A stretch of DNA of 64,000 nucleotides, from assembly GCF_014207845.1 (NCBI RefSeq), contig NZ_JACHLC010000001.1:744001-808000 (forward strand), written 5' to 3'. Shown piece by piece: positions 33,766-42,733 of this stretch; within the stretch, counting starts at the first letter, position 1, and each line of letters opens with the position of its first letter. The notes under the pieces are model-generated. The model did not search any database, was not told where the DNA came from, and worked only from the letters and a program-made list of their open reading frames with translations. Position numbers and translations under genes: made by a program. The stretch is from Chryseobacterium shigense. Lineage in GTDB: Bacteria; Bacteroidota; Bacteroidia; Flavobacteriales; Weeksellaceae.

Positions 33766-35631
33766 ATGAATCTTAAATGTATTTTTTACTTATGGATAAT
33801 GATCCTGAGTTTATTACCCGTAGGGACACAAGGGGCTAAAAACAGCCCAAAAAAAATATTCTCAACTTGTACTGAACCCTACTTATACGATTACCAAACT
33901 GTCAATAACGGAGCATGGAGTTCTGCTTCTACATGGTTGGGAGGAAACGTTCCGTCAGCCAATATCGGAAGTTCGAAAAGTGTACTCATTACTCACAAAG
34001 TGACCAATACCGGAAATGATTTTACACCAAGTGCGAACTCAATTTTAACAATTAAAAACGGGGGGGAGCTTACCCTTAAACAGGTTCAGATGAACAGCAG
34101 TAATGCAAGTATCATTCTGATCAATGGGAAAATAATCGTAAATAATGGTGATTTCCAGGTAAATACATCAACTTCAGGAGTGTGCGCCACCAATAGCTGT
34201 ATCTATCTGGCCAACGGAAATTTTCAGTTTGAATCTTCCGGTTCTGTGATGAGCTTTATCAATAGCGGAATTGATGTAAGAAACGGAAGTGTACAGTCCA
34301 AAGCCAATGTAACCGGAAGTTCAATAAGGATACGTGTTAACGGTAATCTGGAAAGAAATGGAGGAACATGGGCCGGGAGCAGTATTGCAAGTTGGTATGC
34401 CTCAGGCAGCATAACCGGTTTTTCCGGACAGCCTTCTGAATCAAGCAGTTCACTTGTTGCATGTCTTTCTTGTAATGCGGGATTTTCCGGGCCACCGGTC
34501 GTTACCAGTTTAACGAATACCTGTCCTGCCAATACTGTAAATCTTAACTCAGCGCATACGGGAACAGTTCCCGCAGGTACACAGCTTGTCTGGTATACAA
34601 ATAACACACATAGCGGAACAGCACTTACCACAACGCAGGTTGCCTCTGCAGGGGCCGGAACATATTATGCATTTTATTTTGACGGTACCAATAACTGTTA
34701 TAGCCCTTCTTCTGAAAGTGTTACCGTAAATATTACCGTCTGCAACCCATGTGCGGCCTTTCCGGTACCTAATATCAATAATGCAGCTAATTACAGTATG
34801 GTTAACAGTGCCTATTCAATTCCCTGCGGTTCTGTAACTGCTAATTTAAGTGGATTGACGGCTTCCAACAAACCTTCACCTTCTTCAGTAATTCTTACAT
34901 GGCACAGTGCATCTCCTGCTACAGGGGCGAACCGGATAAATCCTGTAACTGCGGTAACAGGGGCCACAAGGAAAATATATGCTGCTTTCTTTGATTCTGT
35001 AAACGGATGTTATTCTGAAGTAAAAGAAATTACAATATATGCACCGATATGTGCTGTAAATGATGATTATACATCAACTCCTATTATGAAAGGAAATGCT
35101 GCAGTTCTTCCATCTTTATTCAGCAATGACCTCTATAACGGAAGCAATTTTACAATGCCTAATCCAAATGTGGAATTTATCTATGAGTTGTGGAATACCT
35201 CATATGCAACCATTAATACGGATGGAACCATCAATGTGAAGCCGGCAACACCTCCGGGAACTCATAATTTCCTGTATAAAATATGTGATAAAGATCCTGA
35301 TGCTGTTTCCGGAAGCAATTGCAGTACAGCAACAGTTACGGTAAAGATCCTGGACTATTGCACACAGAATGCACTTGGAGGTACTCCGGACGGATATTCT
35401 ACCATTGGTATTACTATTCAGAAAAAGCAGAGCGGCTGGCCGGAAAAGGTTCCAAACGGACACATTGCTCTGGAATCCAAAACAAAAGGTTTTGTTATAA
35501 CCAGGGTGAGCAGTGTGAGTACAATTCTGCAGCCTAAAGAAGGAATGATAGTGTATGATATTGCAGATCAGTGCATAAAGCTTTTCAACGGTACCATCTG
35601 GAAATGTATCCAAAGAACATGTAACAATTAA
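33766..35631 (+). CDS. Secreted adhesin-like protein 1
   Basis: A 621-residue surface protein. Signal peptide at residues 1-24. Residues 40-240 form a beta-helix-like region rich in Asn/Gly/Ser, followed by Ig-like modules (PPVVTSLTNTCPANTVNLNSA; TWHSASPATGANRINPVT), a tandem-type domain about 425-535 ending SNCSTATVTVKILDYC, and a C-terminal module (about 545-621) with ALESKTKGFVITR at 568-580 and GMIVYD..CIKLFNG..WKC. This last module is shared with adhesin 2 and, in related form, twice in the small partner proteins. No typical T9SS YPNP tail is seen. The small secreted partner follows 18 bases later. Confidence 0.72.
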   Translation: MNLKCIFYLWIMILSLLPVGTQGAKNSPKKIFSTCTEPYLYDYQTVNNGAWSSASTWLGGNVPSANIGSSKSVLITHKVTNTGNDFTPSANSILTIKNGGELTLKQVQMNSSNASIILINGKIIVNNGDFQVNTSTSGVCATNSCIYLANGNFQFESSGSVMSFINSGIDVRNGSVQSKANVTGSSIRIRVNGNLERNGGTWAGSSIASWYASGSITGFSGQPSESSSSLVACLSCNAGFSGPPVVTSLTNTCPANTVNLNSAHTGTVPAGTQLVWYTNNTHSGTALTTTQVASAGAGTYYAFYFDGTNNCYSPSSESVTVNITVCNPCAAFPVPNINNAANYSMVNSAYSIPCGSVTANLSGLTASNKPSPSSVILTWHSASPATGANRINPVTAVTGATRKIYAAFFDSVNGCYSEVKEITIYAPICAVNDDYTSTPIMKGNAAVLPSLFSNDLYNGSNFTMPNPNVEFIYELWNTSYATINTDGTINVKPATPPGTHNFLYKICDKDPDAVSGSNCSTATVTVKILDYCTQNALGGTPDGYSTIGITIQKKQSGWPEKVPNGHIALESKTKGFVITRVSSVSTILQPKEGMIVYDIADQCIKLFNGTIWKCIQRTCNN

Positions 35632-35649
35632 GCTTCTAAAACCATAGAT

Positions 35650-36180
35650 ATGAAAAAAATATTATTTACAGCAATTTCACTGGGAATTGCAGTTCAGGCC
35701 CATGCTCAGATAGGAGTAAACAAAAGCAGTGTAAACGGAACCAGCACTATTCTGGATTTTGAAGATTCCCCTTCCAATACAAAGGGACTGATTCTTCCCG
35801 CACCGGATAATCTTTCAGCGGCTTTGTCCGGCACTCCTTCAAATAATAACGGCACTTTTCTTTTTGATAAAAGCGATAAAAAAGTTAAAGTGTATGAGAA
35901 TAATGCATGGAAAGCTTTAAGTGATGAAGGTAATTCTTCAGGTATCATGAATAATACAACAGCCGAGCATACCAGTACACAGGGTATTATCATGGGAGCG
36001 CCATCCAGCAGTGCTTATGGAGTATTGGTTTTAGAGTCGGCCAATAAGGCTATGATTCTTCCGAAGATACAAACTCCCCACCAGACTGTTAAAAGCCCTT
36101 ATCCGGGAATGATCTGCTACGATACGGTAAGCAAAACCATTGCAATATTTGACGGTGCGGTTTGGAATTATTGGAAGTAA
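35650..36180 (+). CDS. Small secreted partner protein 1
   Basis: A 176-residue protein with signal peptide (MKKILFTAISLGIAVQAHAQ). The mature part holds two copies of the module that ends the adhesins: copy 1 about 38-92 (ILDFEDSPSNTKGLILPAP...NGTFLFD..KKVKVYENNAWKAL) and copy 2 about 118-176 (YGVLVLESANKAMILPKIQ...PGMICYD..AIFDGAVWNYWK). The same order is found in the partner of cassette 2. I infer that it is a binding or assembly partner of the adhesin. It lies 18 bases after the adhesin gene, so both are on one transcript. Confidence 0.68.
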   Translation: MKKILFTAISLGIAVQAHAQIGVNKSSVNGTSTILDFEDSPSNTKGLILPAPDNLSAALSGTPSNNNGTFLFDKSDKKVKVYENNAWKALSDEGNSSGIMNNTTAEHTSTQGIIMGAPSSSAYGVLVLESANKAMILPKIQTPHQTVKSPYPGMICYDTVSKTIAIFDGAVWNYWK

Positions 36181-36275
36181 TAGTGTATTAGTTTAATGAT
36201 AATATAATTGTTTATTTTTTTATAAAAAAATGAAAATAATTTATGATTTTCGTTAATTATTATTAATTTAATTAA

Positions 36276-37715
36276 ATGAATTATATCTTTATTTCGATTT
36301 TTCTCACAATTTCGGGAATTCTTTCCGCTCAATATTCGGAAAAGAAGATTGATTCTATGCAGACGATACAGATATCCGGCCTCAGGAAAGGCGGAAACCT
36401 GGAAGAAGCACTCACCCTCAATAAAGAAATTTTAAAAAAAGCTGAAGAAATACAGTATAAAAAAGGAATTATTGAGGCAAATATTACCATCGGGAATCTG
36501 CTGTCATTGCTTGGAAAGAATAAAGAAAGCCTGGTCTATCTTGATAAAGCAACTAAAGAATTGGAAGGCACAGATGATGATGAACTTGAATCAAAACTGT
36601 ATGTGGAATATGCCAGAAACTATAGTCTTTTGGGTCTGAGGCAAAAAGCTATAGAATACTATGACCATGCAACCAAATTGGCAGAAAATATGCAGGATTC
36701 AAAGAAGAAAAAAATTCTTCTGAATTATTATTATGCCAGTAAAGCAGCTGTTTATGAAGAAATGGGAGATACCGCTTCATTCTATAAAAGCCTGCATCTT
36801 GCCTACAAACTGTATCCCAATCCCATAACCGCTTCCAGGCTTGGAAAGTACTTTACAGTATATGCCAAAAATCTTGATTCTGCAGAATACTATCTGAAAA
36901 AAGCAGAATCCGACATCAAAACAGGAAATTATAATGTACATGAAGAATCTATTGTTTTGAGGAATTTCGGACGGCTGTATTTTGCCAAAAAAAATTATAA
37001 AGAAGCCATTTCTTATTACCAGAGATCTCTTGAAATTTCTAAAATAAACAATAAGAAGGTTGATTTAAGAGATACCTATAAACTTCTTTATGAAGCCTAT
37101 AAAGCTGAAAACGACAGCAAAAATACGGTGGAGTACCTGGAAAAATACACAAAACTGAATGACAGCATCCAGACAAATAACAGGCATACAATAGATATTC
37201 CTGTAACCAGACTTTTACAGGAAAAGGAAATACAGAAGAAAAGTACTCAGAATAAGCTGTACCTGATTATAGCTGTCATACTGTTGATTGCATTGTTTTT
37301 ATTGCTGTTATTCAGAAAAACCAAAAAAGGACAGCAGCAGTTGCTGCAGGAAAATGAAGAGATTATTTTAAAGCATGATGAACAGACCAGGGAACTTAAG
37401 CTGAAAGTCAATGAATCCTTTGACGAAGTAACGGAACTCGCAAAAGCCAACAGTCCTGAATTTTGGGGAAGATTTCAGGAAGTTTATCCTGAACTCGGGC
37501 AAAAGCTGCTGGCGCTTAATCCTGAGCTGAAACTTAGTGAACTTAAACTGGGAGCCTATATATATCTTGGTTTCAATACCAAAGATATCGCTGAATTTAC
37601 ATTTAAGGCAGTAAAAACCATTAAAAACAATAAATACAACCTGCGGAAAAGATTGCAGGTGCCTACCGAAGCTGAGTTTACCCTGTGGATGAGAGATCTT
37701 ATTGAAAATAAATAA
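36276..37715 (+). CDS. TPR membrane regulator with LuxR-like cytoplasmic end
   Basis: A 479-residue protein. Signal peptide (residues 1-18), a periplasmic TPR domain (about 30-300), a single membrane span at about 328-346 (LYLIIAVILLIALFLLLLF), a coiled coil (KKGQQQLLQENEEIILKHDEQTREL), and a C-terminal helix-turn-helix-like part (LKLGAYIYLGFNTKDIAEFTFKAVKTIKNNKYNLRKRL), which resembles the GerE/LuxR DNA-binding fold of Bacteroidetes TPR regulators. Such proteins sense a periplasmic signal and bind DNA directly. It lies between the adhesin operon and the HTH genes and most likely controls one or both. Confidence 0.75.
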   Translation: MNYIFISIFLTISGILSAQYSEKKIDSMQTIQISGLRKGGNLEEALTLNKEILKKAEEIQYKKGIIEANITIGNLLSLLGKNKESLVYLDKATKELEGTDDDELESKLYVEYARNYSLLGLRQKAIEYYDHATKLAENMQDSKKKKILLNYYYASKAAVYEEMGDTASFYKSLHLAYKLYPNPITASRLGKYFTVYAKNLDSAEYYLKKAESDIKTGNYNVHEESIVLRNFGRLYFAKKNYKEAISYYQRSLEISKINNKKVDLRDTYKLLYEAYKAENDSKNTVEYLEKYTKLNDSIQTNNRHTIDIPVTRLLQEKEIQKKSTQNKLYLIIAVILLIALFLLLLFRKTKKGQQQLLQENEEIILKHDEQTRELKLKVNESFDEVTELAKANSPEFWGRFQEVYPELGQKLLALNPELKLSELKLGAYIYLGFNTKDIAEFTFKAVKTIKNNKYNLRKRLQVPTEAEFTLWMRDLIENK

Positions 37716-37722
37716 AGTTCAG

Positions 37723-37770
37723 GGTACCTCTTGGGCCGCCATTTTCTGTGAATATAGGTTCAGATCTGTT
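37723..37770 (+). promoter_or_regulatory. Cassette leader motif b, before HTH-A 1
   Basis: GGTACCTCTTGGGCCGCCA then TTTTCTGTGAATATAGG, with a TTTCTTTTG-type run after it. Same core as motif a (GGTA-C, TTGGGCC, T-run, GAA). It lies about 30-80 bases before the GTG start at 37802. Confidence 0.5.
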
Positions 37771-37801
37771 TCTTTTGTACTTATAAAATTCCAGAAAACA
37801 A

Positions 37802-38248
37802 GTGAGTAGTAAAATAGACATTGATTTTAAGAATATACACATTGGAGATATTATCAGGCAAGTGGTAGAAGACAGAGCCATTAACCCAAACCGTATAACT
37901 TCATTTTTTAAAACGTCTGATGATGAAATTTTTGAGATGTACAAATCAGACAGCCTGCCCAGCCATATTATACTGAGGTGGTGCAAACTTCTTGAGTATG
38001 ATTTATTCCGTCTCTATACCCAGCATCTTATCTTATATTCGCCTCAGTCTTTACGAAAGACAAAAGAGAATGAGCCGCTTCCGGAATTCAGGAAAAATAT
38101 TTACACCGCCGAGATTATTAATTTTATTATCGAGCTTATCCGGACAGGTGAAAAAACCAGGCAGCAGGTAATAGAAGATTACGATATTCCCAAAACTACA
38201 TTATACAACTGGCTTAGTAAATACAACAGAAAGACTGAACAACGTTAA
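37802..38248 (+). CDS. HTH-A 1: two-part DNA-binding protein with transposase-like C-terminus
   Basis: A 148-residue protein that starts with GTG at 37802 (VSSKIDIDFKNIHIGD). N-terminal part (residues 10-75) is an XRE-like helical domain with the conserved NIHIGDIIRQ and LRWCKLLEYDLFRLYTQHLILYSP. The C-terminal part (95-145: FRKNIYTAEIINFIIELI, TRQQVIEDYDIPKTTLYNWLSKYN) is a helix-turn-helix like those at the N-terminus of IS3-family transposases. No DDE catalytic domain is present here or nearby. It is paralogous to HTH-A 2 at 62901. It precedes HTH-B 1 by 3 bases. Confidence 0.75.
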   Translation: MSSKIDIDFKNIHIGDIIRQVVEDRAINPNRITSFFKTSDDEIFEMYKSDSLPSHIILRWCKLLEYDLFRLYTQHLILYSPQSLRKTKENEPLPEFRKNIYTAEIINFIIELIRTGEKTRQQVIEDYDIPKTTLYNWLSKYNRKTEQR

Positions 38249-38251
38249 AAT

Positions 38252-38587
38252 ATGCGAAAACCTAATTATAAAAGGATTTATGAGGATATTATCAATAAAA
38301 AATATCCCCATAAAATAGAAGAATGCCAGATTTTATTGTCCAAAGAAGAACTGAATTTCTTTGATATCATTAAATTGAACCAAAAGATTTTTGCAAGTGA
38401 TGAATCAACAGCTGAAAGTCAGAAACACCGTTCATACGACGATCAGGTCATTATTAAAATACTGCAGTATCAAAAGGATAACATGATTAATAATACCCAG
38501 CTTGCCCTTCACTTCAAATTAAGCAGGAATACAGTAGCCAAATGGAAAAAAATATTCAGAGATCATCCTGTCGCATCAGAGAATTGA
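38252..38587 (+). CDS. HTH-B 1: short transposase-like HTH protein
   Basis: A 111-residue protein (MRKPNYKRIYEDIINKKYPHKIEEC...). N-terminal helical half with a conserved YPHKIEECQILLSKEELNFFDIIKLNQKIFA, C-terminal HTH in VIIKILQYQKDNMINNTQLALHFKLSRNTVAKWKKIF, which is the homeodomain-like HTH of transposases. No catalytic domain follows. It is clearly paralogous to HTH-B 2 at 56403 (same length, same order, same LSRNTV-KWKKIF ending). It starts 3 bases after HTH-A 1, so the two are co-transcribed and may form a complex. Confidence 0.72.
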   Translation: MRKPNYKRIYEDIINKKYPHKIEECQILLSKEELNFFDIIKLNQKIFASDESTAESQKHRSYDDQVIIKILQYQKDNMINNTQLALHFKLSRNTVAKWKKIFRDHPVASEN

Positions 38588-38664
38588 TACCATCATACTA
38601 AATACCTGCTTTCTTTCCCGTAACTGAATTATTTTTTAGTTTTACAGTAAAATAAACAGTGCGT

Positions 38665-39657
38665 ATGAAATTGAAGTTAGGTATTCTGGATCAGTCTCCC
38701 ACTACTAGAGGAGGCAGCTCATTACAGGCCTTAAAAAACAGTATTGATTTGGCACTGTTTGCTGATGAAGCAGGTTTTCACAGCGTGATCTATTCTGAGC
38801 ATCACGGCGTAGAAGCCTATGGAAGCTCAAGCCCGGAAATTCTGTCGGCTGTTATATTAGGTAAGACCAGGCATATCAAAGTAGGAACGGGAGGAATCAT
38901 GATGAAAAATTATTCAGCCTATAAAATTGCTGAGTGGACCAAGATGCTTGGCAGTCTTTATCCCGGACGTTTTATTCTAGGTTTGGGTAAAGCTCCCGGT
39001 GGCTTAAAAGATGCCGTATCAGCCCTGAATAACCACAGGCCTGTTATTTTGTCCAGCCAGGAAACTAAACTTGAAGAAATCATACAGTACATTAAAGAAG
39101 AAAAAGGAATTTATGGCGGACTTATTGCCCAGCCTGAAAACCTTGCTCATCTGCCGGAAATCCTCTGGCTGGGCTCCGGAACCCAGTCAGCCAGGGAAGC
39201 TGCAAAGCATGGAGTGGGCTACTCCTATGCAGATTTTATGGGAGAAGGACCGGGAGCAGAAAGTACAGAAACTTACTTAAATGAATTTGAAAGAAATCAA
39301 TACAGTTCCACACCTTCGTTACAGGTAGCTGTTGCCGTATCTGTTGCCGATGATGTAAAAACAGCCCGTTACAATGCCTACGGAATGGCCTATCAGTTTT
39401 TGCAGTCAAGACACATTCAGGCTCCTGAGGCACTACTCCCGGCTGAAATAATTGAACAGAGAATTTTGGGAAGTGAAGATGAGGAGGAATTTTTTAAGAT
39501 TCTGAGCCATATTATTACCGATATACCCCGGAATATTTCAGGAAGGCTACAGGAAAAAGCTCAAAAGTATGATACCGATGAGCTGTTGATCCTTTGTAAT
39601 ATGTATAAAGAAACAGACCGGATAGATAGCTATAAAAGTATTATATTGGCCAATTAA
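38665..39657 (+). CDS. Luciferase-like (LLM) flavin monooxygenase, MsnO8 type
   Basis: A 330-residue TIM-barrel monooxygenase that uses reduced FMN. The ATG at 38665 (MKLKLGILDQSPT) is preferred over the GTG two codons upstream. Family blocks: SIDLALFADEAGFHSVIYSEHH, RHIKVGTGGIMMKNYSAYKIAEW, LYPGRFILGLGKAPGG and LWLGSGTQSAREAAKHGVGYSYADFM. The MsnO8-type subgroup contains antibiotic-pathway and bioluminescence-related enzymes; the substrate is unknown. It lies after the HTH pair and is followed 15 bases later by a small gene, so it may not belong to the adhesin cassette itself. Confidence 0.87.
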   Translation: MKLKLGILDQSPTTRGGSSLQALKNSIDLALFADEAGFHSVIYSEHHGVEAYGSSSPEILSAVILGKTRHIKVGTGGIMMKNYSAYKIAEWTKMLGSLYPGRFILGLGKAPGGLKDAVSALNNHRPVILSSQETKLEEIIQYIKEEKGIYGGLIAQPENLAHLPEILWLGSGTQSAREAAKHGVGYSYADFMGEGPGAESTETYLNEFERNQYSSTPSLQVAVAVSVADDVKTARYNAYGMAYQFLQSRHIQAPEALLPAEIIEQRILGSEDEEEFFKILSHIITDIPRNISGRLQEKAQKYDTDELLILCNMYKETDRIDSYKSIILAN

Positions 39658-39672
39658 TAATCAACAGATCTC

Positions 39673-40035
39673 ATGAGCTACAATATCCAGTTATTCAGTA
39701 TTGAAACAAAAGAAAAAGAGCAGGCATCGGATGACGACAGCTTTTTTGATTACGAAGAAAATATAGTCCCGCTGACTGAGGACCAGATTGCCGGATTAAA
39801 AGAACGCCTTTTAGCATATAAGTATGAACTGCTAAGAGAAGATAACACCGGACTTCATTTCAACCATCCGGATGAGGATTTTGGAAATGCATTACTTACT
39901 AAAAGAGGGCTGTATTTCAATGCAGGTCTTAGCGAAAGCTCTATTTTCGAAGTAGGAATGACTGCCTCAGAATTTACAGATACCGGAGAATTTGCAAAAT
40001 ACGACCCACAAAATGAAGGCTGGGAAGAATTTTAG
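39673..40035 (+). CDS. Hypothetical acidic protein (120 aa)
   Basis: A 120-residue acidic cytoplasmic protein (MSYNIQLFSIETKEKEQASDDDSFF...). It has no signal, no membrane span and no motif that I recognise. The second half (LHFNHPDEDFGNALLTKRGLYFNAGLSESSIFEVGMTASEF) looks like a folded alpha/beta part. Its start is 15 bases after the monooxygenase gene, so it is probably co-transcribed. Similar small proteins are sometimes found as immunity-type genes, but there is no toxin next to it here. Confidence 0.6.
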   Translation: MSYNIQLFSIETKEKEQASDDDSFFDYEENIVPLTEDQIAGLKERLLAYKYELLREDNTGLHFNHPDEDFGNALLTKRGLYFNAGLSESSIFEVGMTASEFTDTGEFAKYDPQNEGWEEF

Positions 40036-40114
40036 CCAGCAGCAAACTGAAATTGGATAATTCTTTGGACTGAAATTCATACATTTATAAGCTGAATTGA
40101 AAGGCAACGAATCT

Positions 40115-40837
40115 ATGAATCCCGATTGGTTTGATTTTTCCGGTTATTTAAAATTATTCTGGCAATTTACATGGGCACAGTGGATTTTATTCAGCCTTGT
40201 ATCCAATATTTTCCTGTATATATTTTCAATAGGTCTCTACCAGTTCATTGAAAAAACATGCCGCAAGGATTTGTTACAGGACCGGAACCATCCTGTCACC
40301 CGGTCTGATTTTTACCTAAGCATTCTTACCGTTATCTGCAATAGCCTTGTAATGCTGCTTGGAGCATTTTTATGGAAAAACAATTGGATTACCATTGATC
40401 TTCAGCCTTCTGTAATTTCAGTTTTTCTGGAAACCATTGCTTTAATCCTTCTGATGGATCTTTTAATGTATTTTTTCCATTATGCCGCCCATTTGCCGTT
40501 TGTGTATAAAGTATTGCACGGTAAGCATCATGAACATGTCAGTACCAATTTCCTGAGCCTTTTTGTATTGCATCCATTTGAAACCATAGGTTTTGGACTT
40601 ATGATTTTGGTTTTGCTGATGAGTTATGATTTCTCAATTATTTCTATTGCTATCTATCTTACAATTAATCTGATCTGGGGAACCATAGGACATTTAAACA
40701 GGGAGTTTTTTCCGGCATCCTTTGACCGTTTTTTTGTAGGCACTACCAGATTTCACAACCAGCACCATTTAAATGAAAGTAAAAACTTTGGTTTTTATAC
40801 TTCTATCTGGGACAGGTTGTTTGGTACATACCAATAA
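40115..40837 (+). CDS. Sterol desaturase/fatty acid hydroxylase family membrane protein
   Basis: A 240-residue di-iron membrane enzyme. The ATG at 40115 is preferred over an upstream TTG. Four to five membrane spans and the histidine clusters of the family: FFHYAAH (residues about 117-123), HGKHHEH (about 136-142), and the C-terminal FHNQHH with HLNESKNFGFYTS. These ligate the two irons that hydroxylate or desaturate lipid tails. In Bacteroidetes members include carotenoid or sphingolipid/fatty acid hydroxylases; the exact substrate is unknown. No obvious operon partner. Confidence 0.88.
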   Translation: MNPDWFDFSGYLKLFWQFTWAQWILFSLVSNIFLYIFSIGLYQFIEKTCRKDLLQDRNHPVTRSDFYLSILTVICNSLVMLLGAFLWKNNWITIDLQPSVISVFLETIALILLMDLLMYFFHYAAHLPFVYKVLHGKHHEHVSTNFLSLFVLHPFETIGFGLMILVLLMSYDFSIISIAIYLTINLIWGTIGHLNREFFPASFDRFFVGTTRFHNQHHLNESKNFGFYTSIWDRLFGTYQ

Positions 40838-41029
40838 TTCCAGATTTCATCTTTTTATATTGATGTGAAATTTGATAAGTTTTCCAACTTTTCATGACAT
40901 AACTGCATCTGTCAATTTATATACGTCAAGTTCTGTCGCTTTGCCTGAATACCTTTGTTTTTTATTAGGGAAAATAACATTTTAAGGGCGGGAAAATGAA
41001 ATTACTTGTGTTAAATCTCAATAACGAGA

Positions 41030-41060
41030 TTTGTATGTATGTTAAAAAACGTTAAATTTG
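41030..41060 (+). promoter_or_regulatory. Promoter of the RHS operon
   Basis: TTTG at 41030-41033, 19 bases, TAAATTTG at 41053-41060. It matches the Bacteroidetes consensus fully and lies 43 bases before the start of the first gene. No other promoter is evident before the RHS genes, which follow with gaps of 7 and 5 bases. Confidence 0.8.
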
Positions 41061-41103
41061 CCGGAAAATTATAAAAACCAATATTAACTAAATACACAAA
41101 CGG

Positions 41104-42726
41104 ATGAAGAAAATATATTCTGGTGCATGTATTCTATGCGCTGTTTTCGGGCTGTCTGCCCAGGAAGTATTGTGGCAGAAAGATATCAAATCCTCAACGC
41201 AGGATTTTCTAAGCCAGGTTACTACAACCATTGACGGGCAATACTTAATAACGGGAAGCAGTATTCAATCAGGGAGTAATTCAGCTGCAACCTCCAACCT
41301 GAAATCTGCAACCTTGAAACAAAACAACGGCTACGATTTCCATTTAATCAAACTCAACCAACAGGGCGATCAGGTTTGGGGAAAATATCTTTCAGGCCAA
41401 AACCATGATTACCTTTCAGGATCTGTAGCTACCCAGGATGGCGGTTTTTTAATTTCCGGAACCAGCTATTCCGGTAAAGGCTTGGATAAAAAAGAAGATT
41501 CCAAAGGCGGATCAGATATCTGGCTGGTAAGGCTAAACGAATTCGGGGATGAACTCTGGCAAAAGACTTTAGGAAGTTCTTCCGATGAAGAGGCCAGATC
41601 CGTTATTCAGGCCACGGATTTAGGATTTTTTATTGCCGGGAATGTTCAGAACTCTTCTAAAGGCTATGGTTCCAAAGATGCTTTGATTGTAAAACTGGAT
41701 AAAGACGGAAAAGAACTATCTCAATTGATTTTAGGAGGAAAAGGATTGGATGAGGTTGAAAAAATGATTCCAACTAAAGATGGAGGTGCTTTGTTAGGGA
41801 TCTATTCGAGGAGTTACGAGGTTCGGGTTTCAGGTTCCGGGAATCAAAAGTCTTCATCTATTTCAAACTCAATATCACGTAATGGGAAATCGACCGAAAA
41901 CTTCGGAGAAGGTGACTACTGGATCATTAAGCTTAACAAAACCGGGAAAGTAGAATGGGAGAAGAACTATGGAGGTAAAGGAGATGACCATTTGAGAACA
42001 CTGGCTTTGACTTCAAACGGCTATTTAATAGGAGGAGAATCCAGATCCGAAAGGTCAGGAAACAAAACTGTAGGAATAGAAGAAGGAACAGATTTATGGT
42101 TAATTTCTTTAAATGAAAGAGGCGAAGAGCTTTGGCAGAAATCCTACAATTTTGGAAACAGGGATATCCTGATGGGAACGAGTATTTTACATTCAGCAGA
42201 TGATAAATCTTCTAAAGGAATCCTGTTAGGCGGTTATACTCAGGCAGAAGGAAAAATACAGACCGATGATGAAACCTTCTGGATGCTGTACTTAAACCAA
42301 AATGGAGAGGAGCAGTGGAGAAAACACGTAAAAGGAGAATCCAGGAAAAGAGAAGAAAGACTTTCAGATATTAAACTGAACAGGGACGGCTCCATCATAT
42401 TGGCTGGAACTAGTGCTGAAGAACTCGGAAAAGAGAACTGGAAGATTATAAAATTGGGAGATAAGCAGCTTGATCAGTTGATTGAAAAACAAGACATCAA
42501 AATCTATCCTAATCCGGTATCAGATTATGCTTATGTGGAAATTGGGTATGATTTCAAGGAAGCGGACATCCTGTTGTATGATATGGGAGGAAGACAGCTT
42601 CAGAGCCTGAAAACAAAAAATAAGATTACTAAGATTAATACCCAGAATTTAATTCAGGGAGCTTATCTGGTGACGATAAAAACAGATACAAATAAGACAG
42701 CAAGTGCAAAATTAATTAAGAAGTAA
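41104..42726 (+). CDS. T9SS type A cargo with repeated beta-propeller-like units
   Basis: A 540-residue exported protein. Signal peptide (residues 1-20, SGACILCAVFGLSAQ). The main part repeats a unit of about 50-60 residues with the pattern GGFLISGTSYSGKG...DIWLVRLNEFGDELWQKTLG, seen five or more times; this is the repeat of the delta-60/WD-like secreted proteins. The C-terminal type A sorting domain is complete: IKIYPNPVSDYAYVEI (YPNP at about 468), DILLYDMGGRQLQSLK, and GAYLVTIKTDTNKTASAKLI. It is the first gene of the RHS operon and could be a surface partner or carrier of the RHS proteins. Confidence 0.87.
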   Translation: MKKIYSGACILCAVFGLSAQEVLWQKDIKSSTQDFLSQVTTTIDGQYLITGSSIQSGSNSAATSNLKSATLKQNNGYDFHLIKLNQQGDQVWGKYLSGQNHDYLSGSVATQDGGFLISGTSYSGKGLDKKEDSKGGSDIWLVRLNEFGDELWQKTLGSSSDEEARSVIQATDLGFFIAGNVQNSSKGYGSKDALIVKLDKDGKELSQLILGGKGLDEVEKMIPTKDGGALLGIYSRSYEVRVSGSGNQKSSSISNSISRNGKSTENFGEGDYWIIKLNKTGKVEWEKNYGGKGDDHLRTLALTSNGYLIGGESRSERSGNKTVGIEEGTDLWLISLNERGEELWQKSYNFGNRDILMGTSILHSADDKSSKGILLGGYTQAEGKIQTDDETFWMLYLNQNGEEQWRKHVKGESRKREERLSDIKLNRDGSIILAGTSAEELGKENWKIIKLGDKQLDQLIEKQDIKIYPNPVSDYAYVEIGYDFKEADILLYDMGGRQLQSLKTKNKITKINTQNLIQGAYLVTIKTDTNKTASAKLIKK

Positions 42727-42733
42727 ACACACA

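Noticed and set aside
37802..38587. Insertion sequence (IS3-type) suggested by the transposase-like HTH proteins
   Set aside because: No DDE catalytic ORF, no terminal inverted repeats and no target-site duplication were found; paralogues at 56403 and 62901 also lack them.
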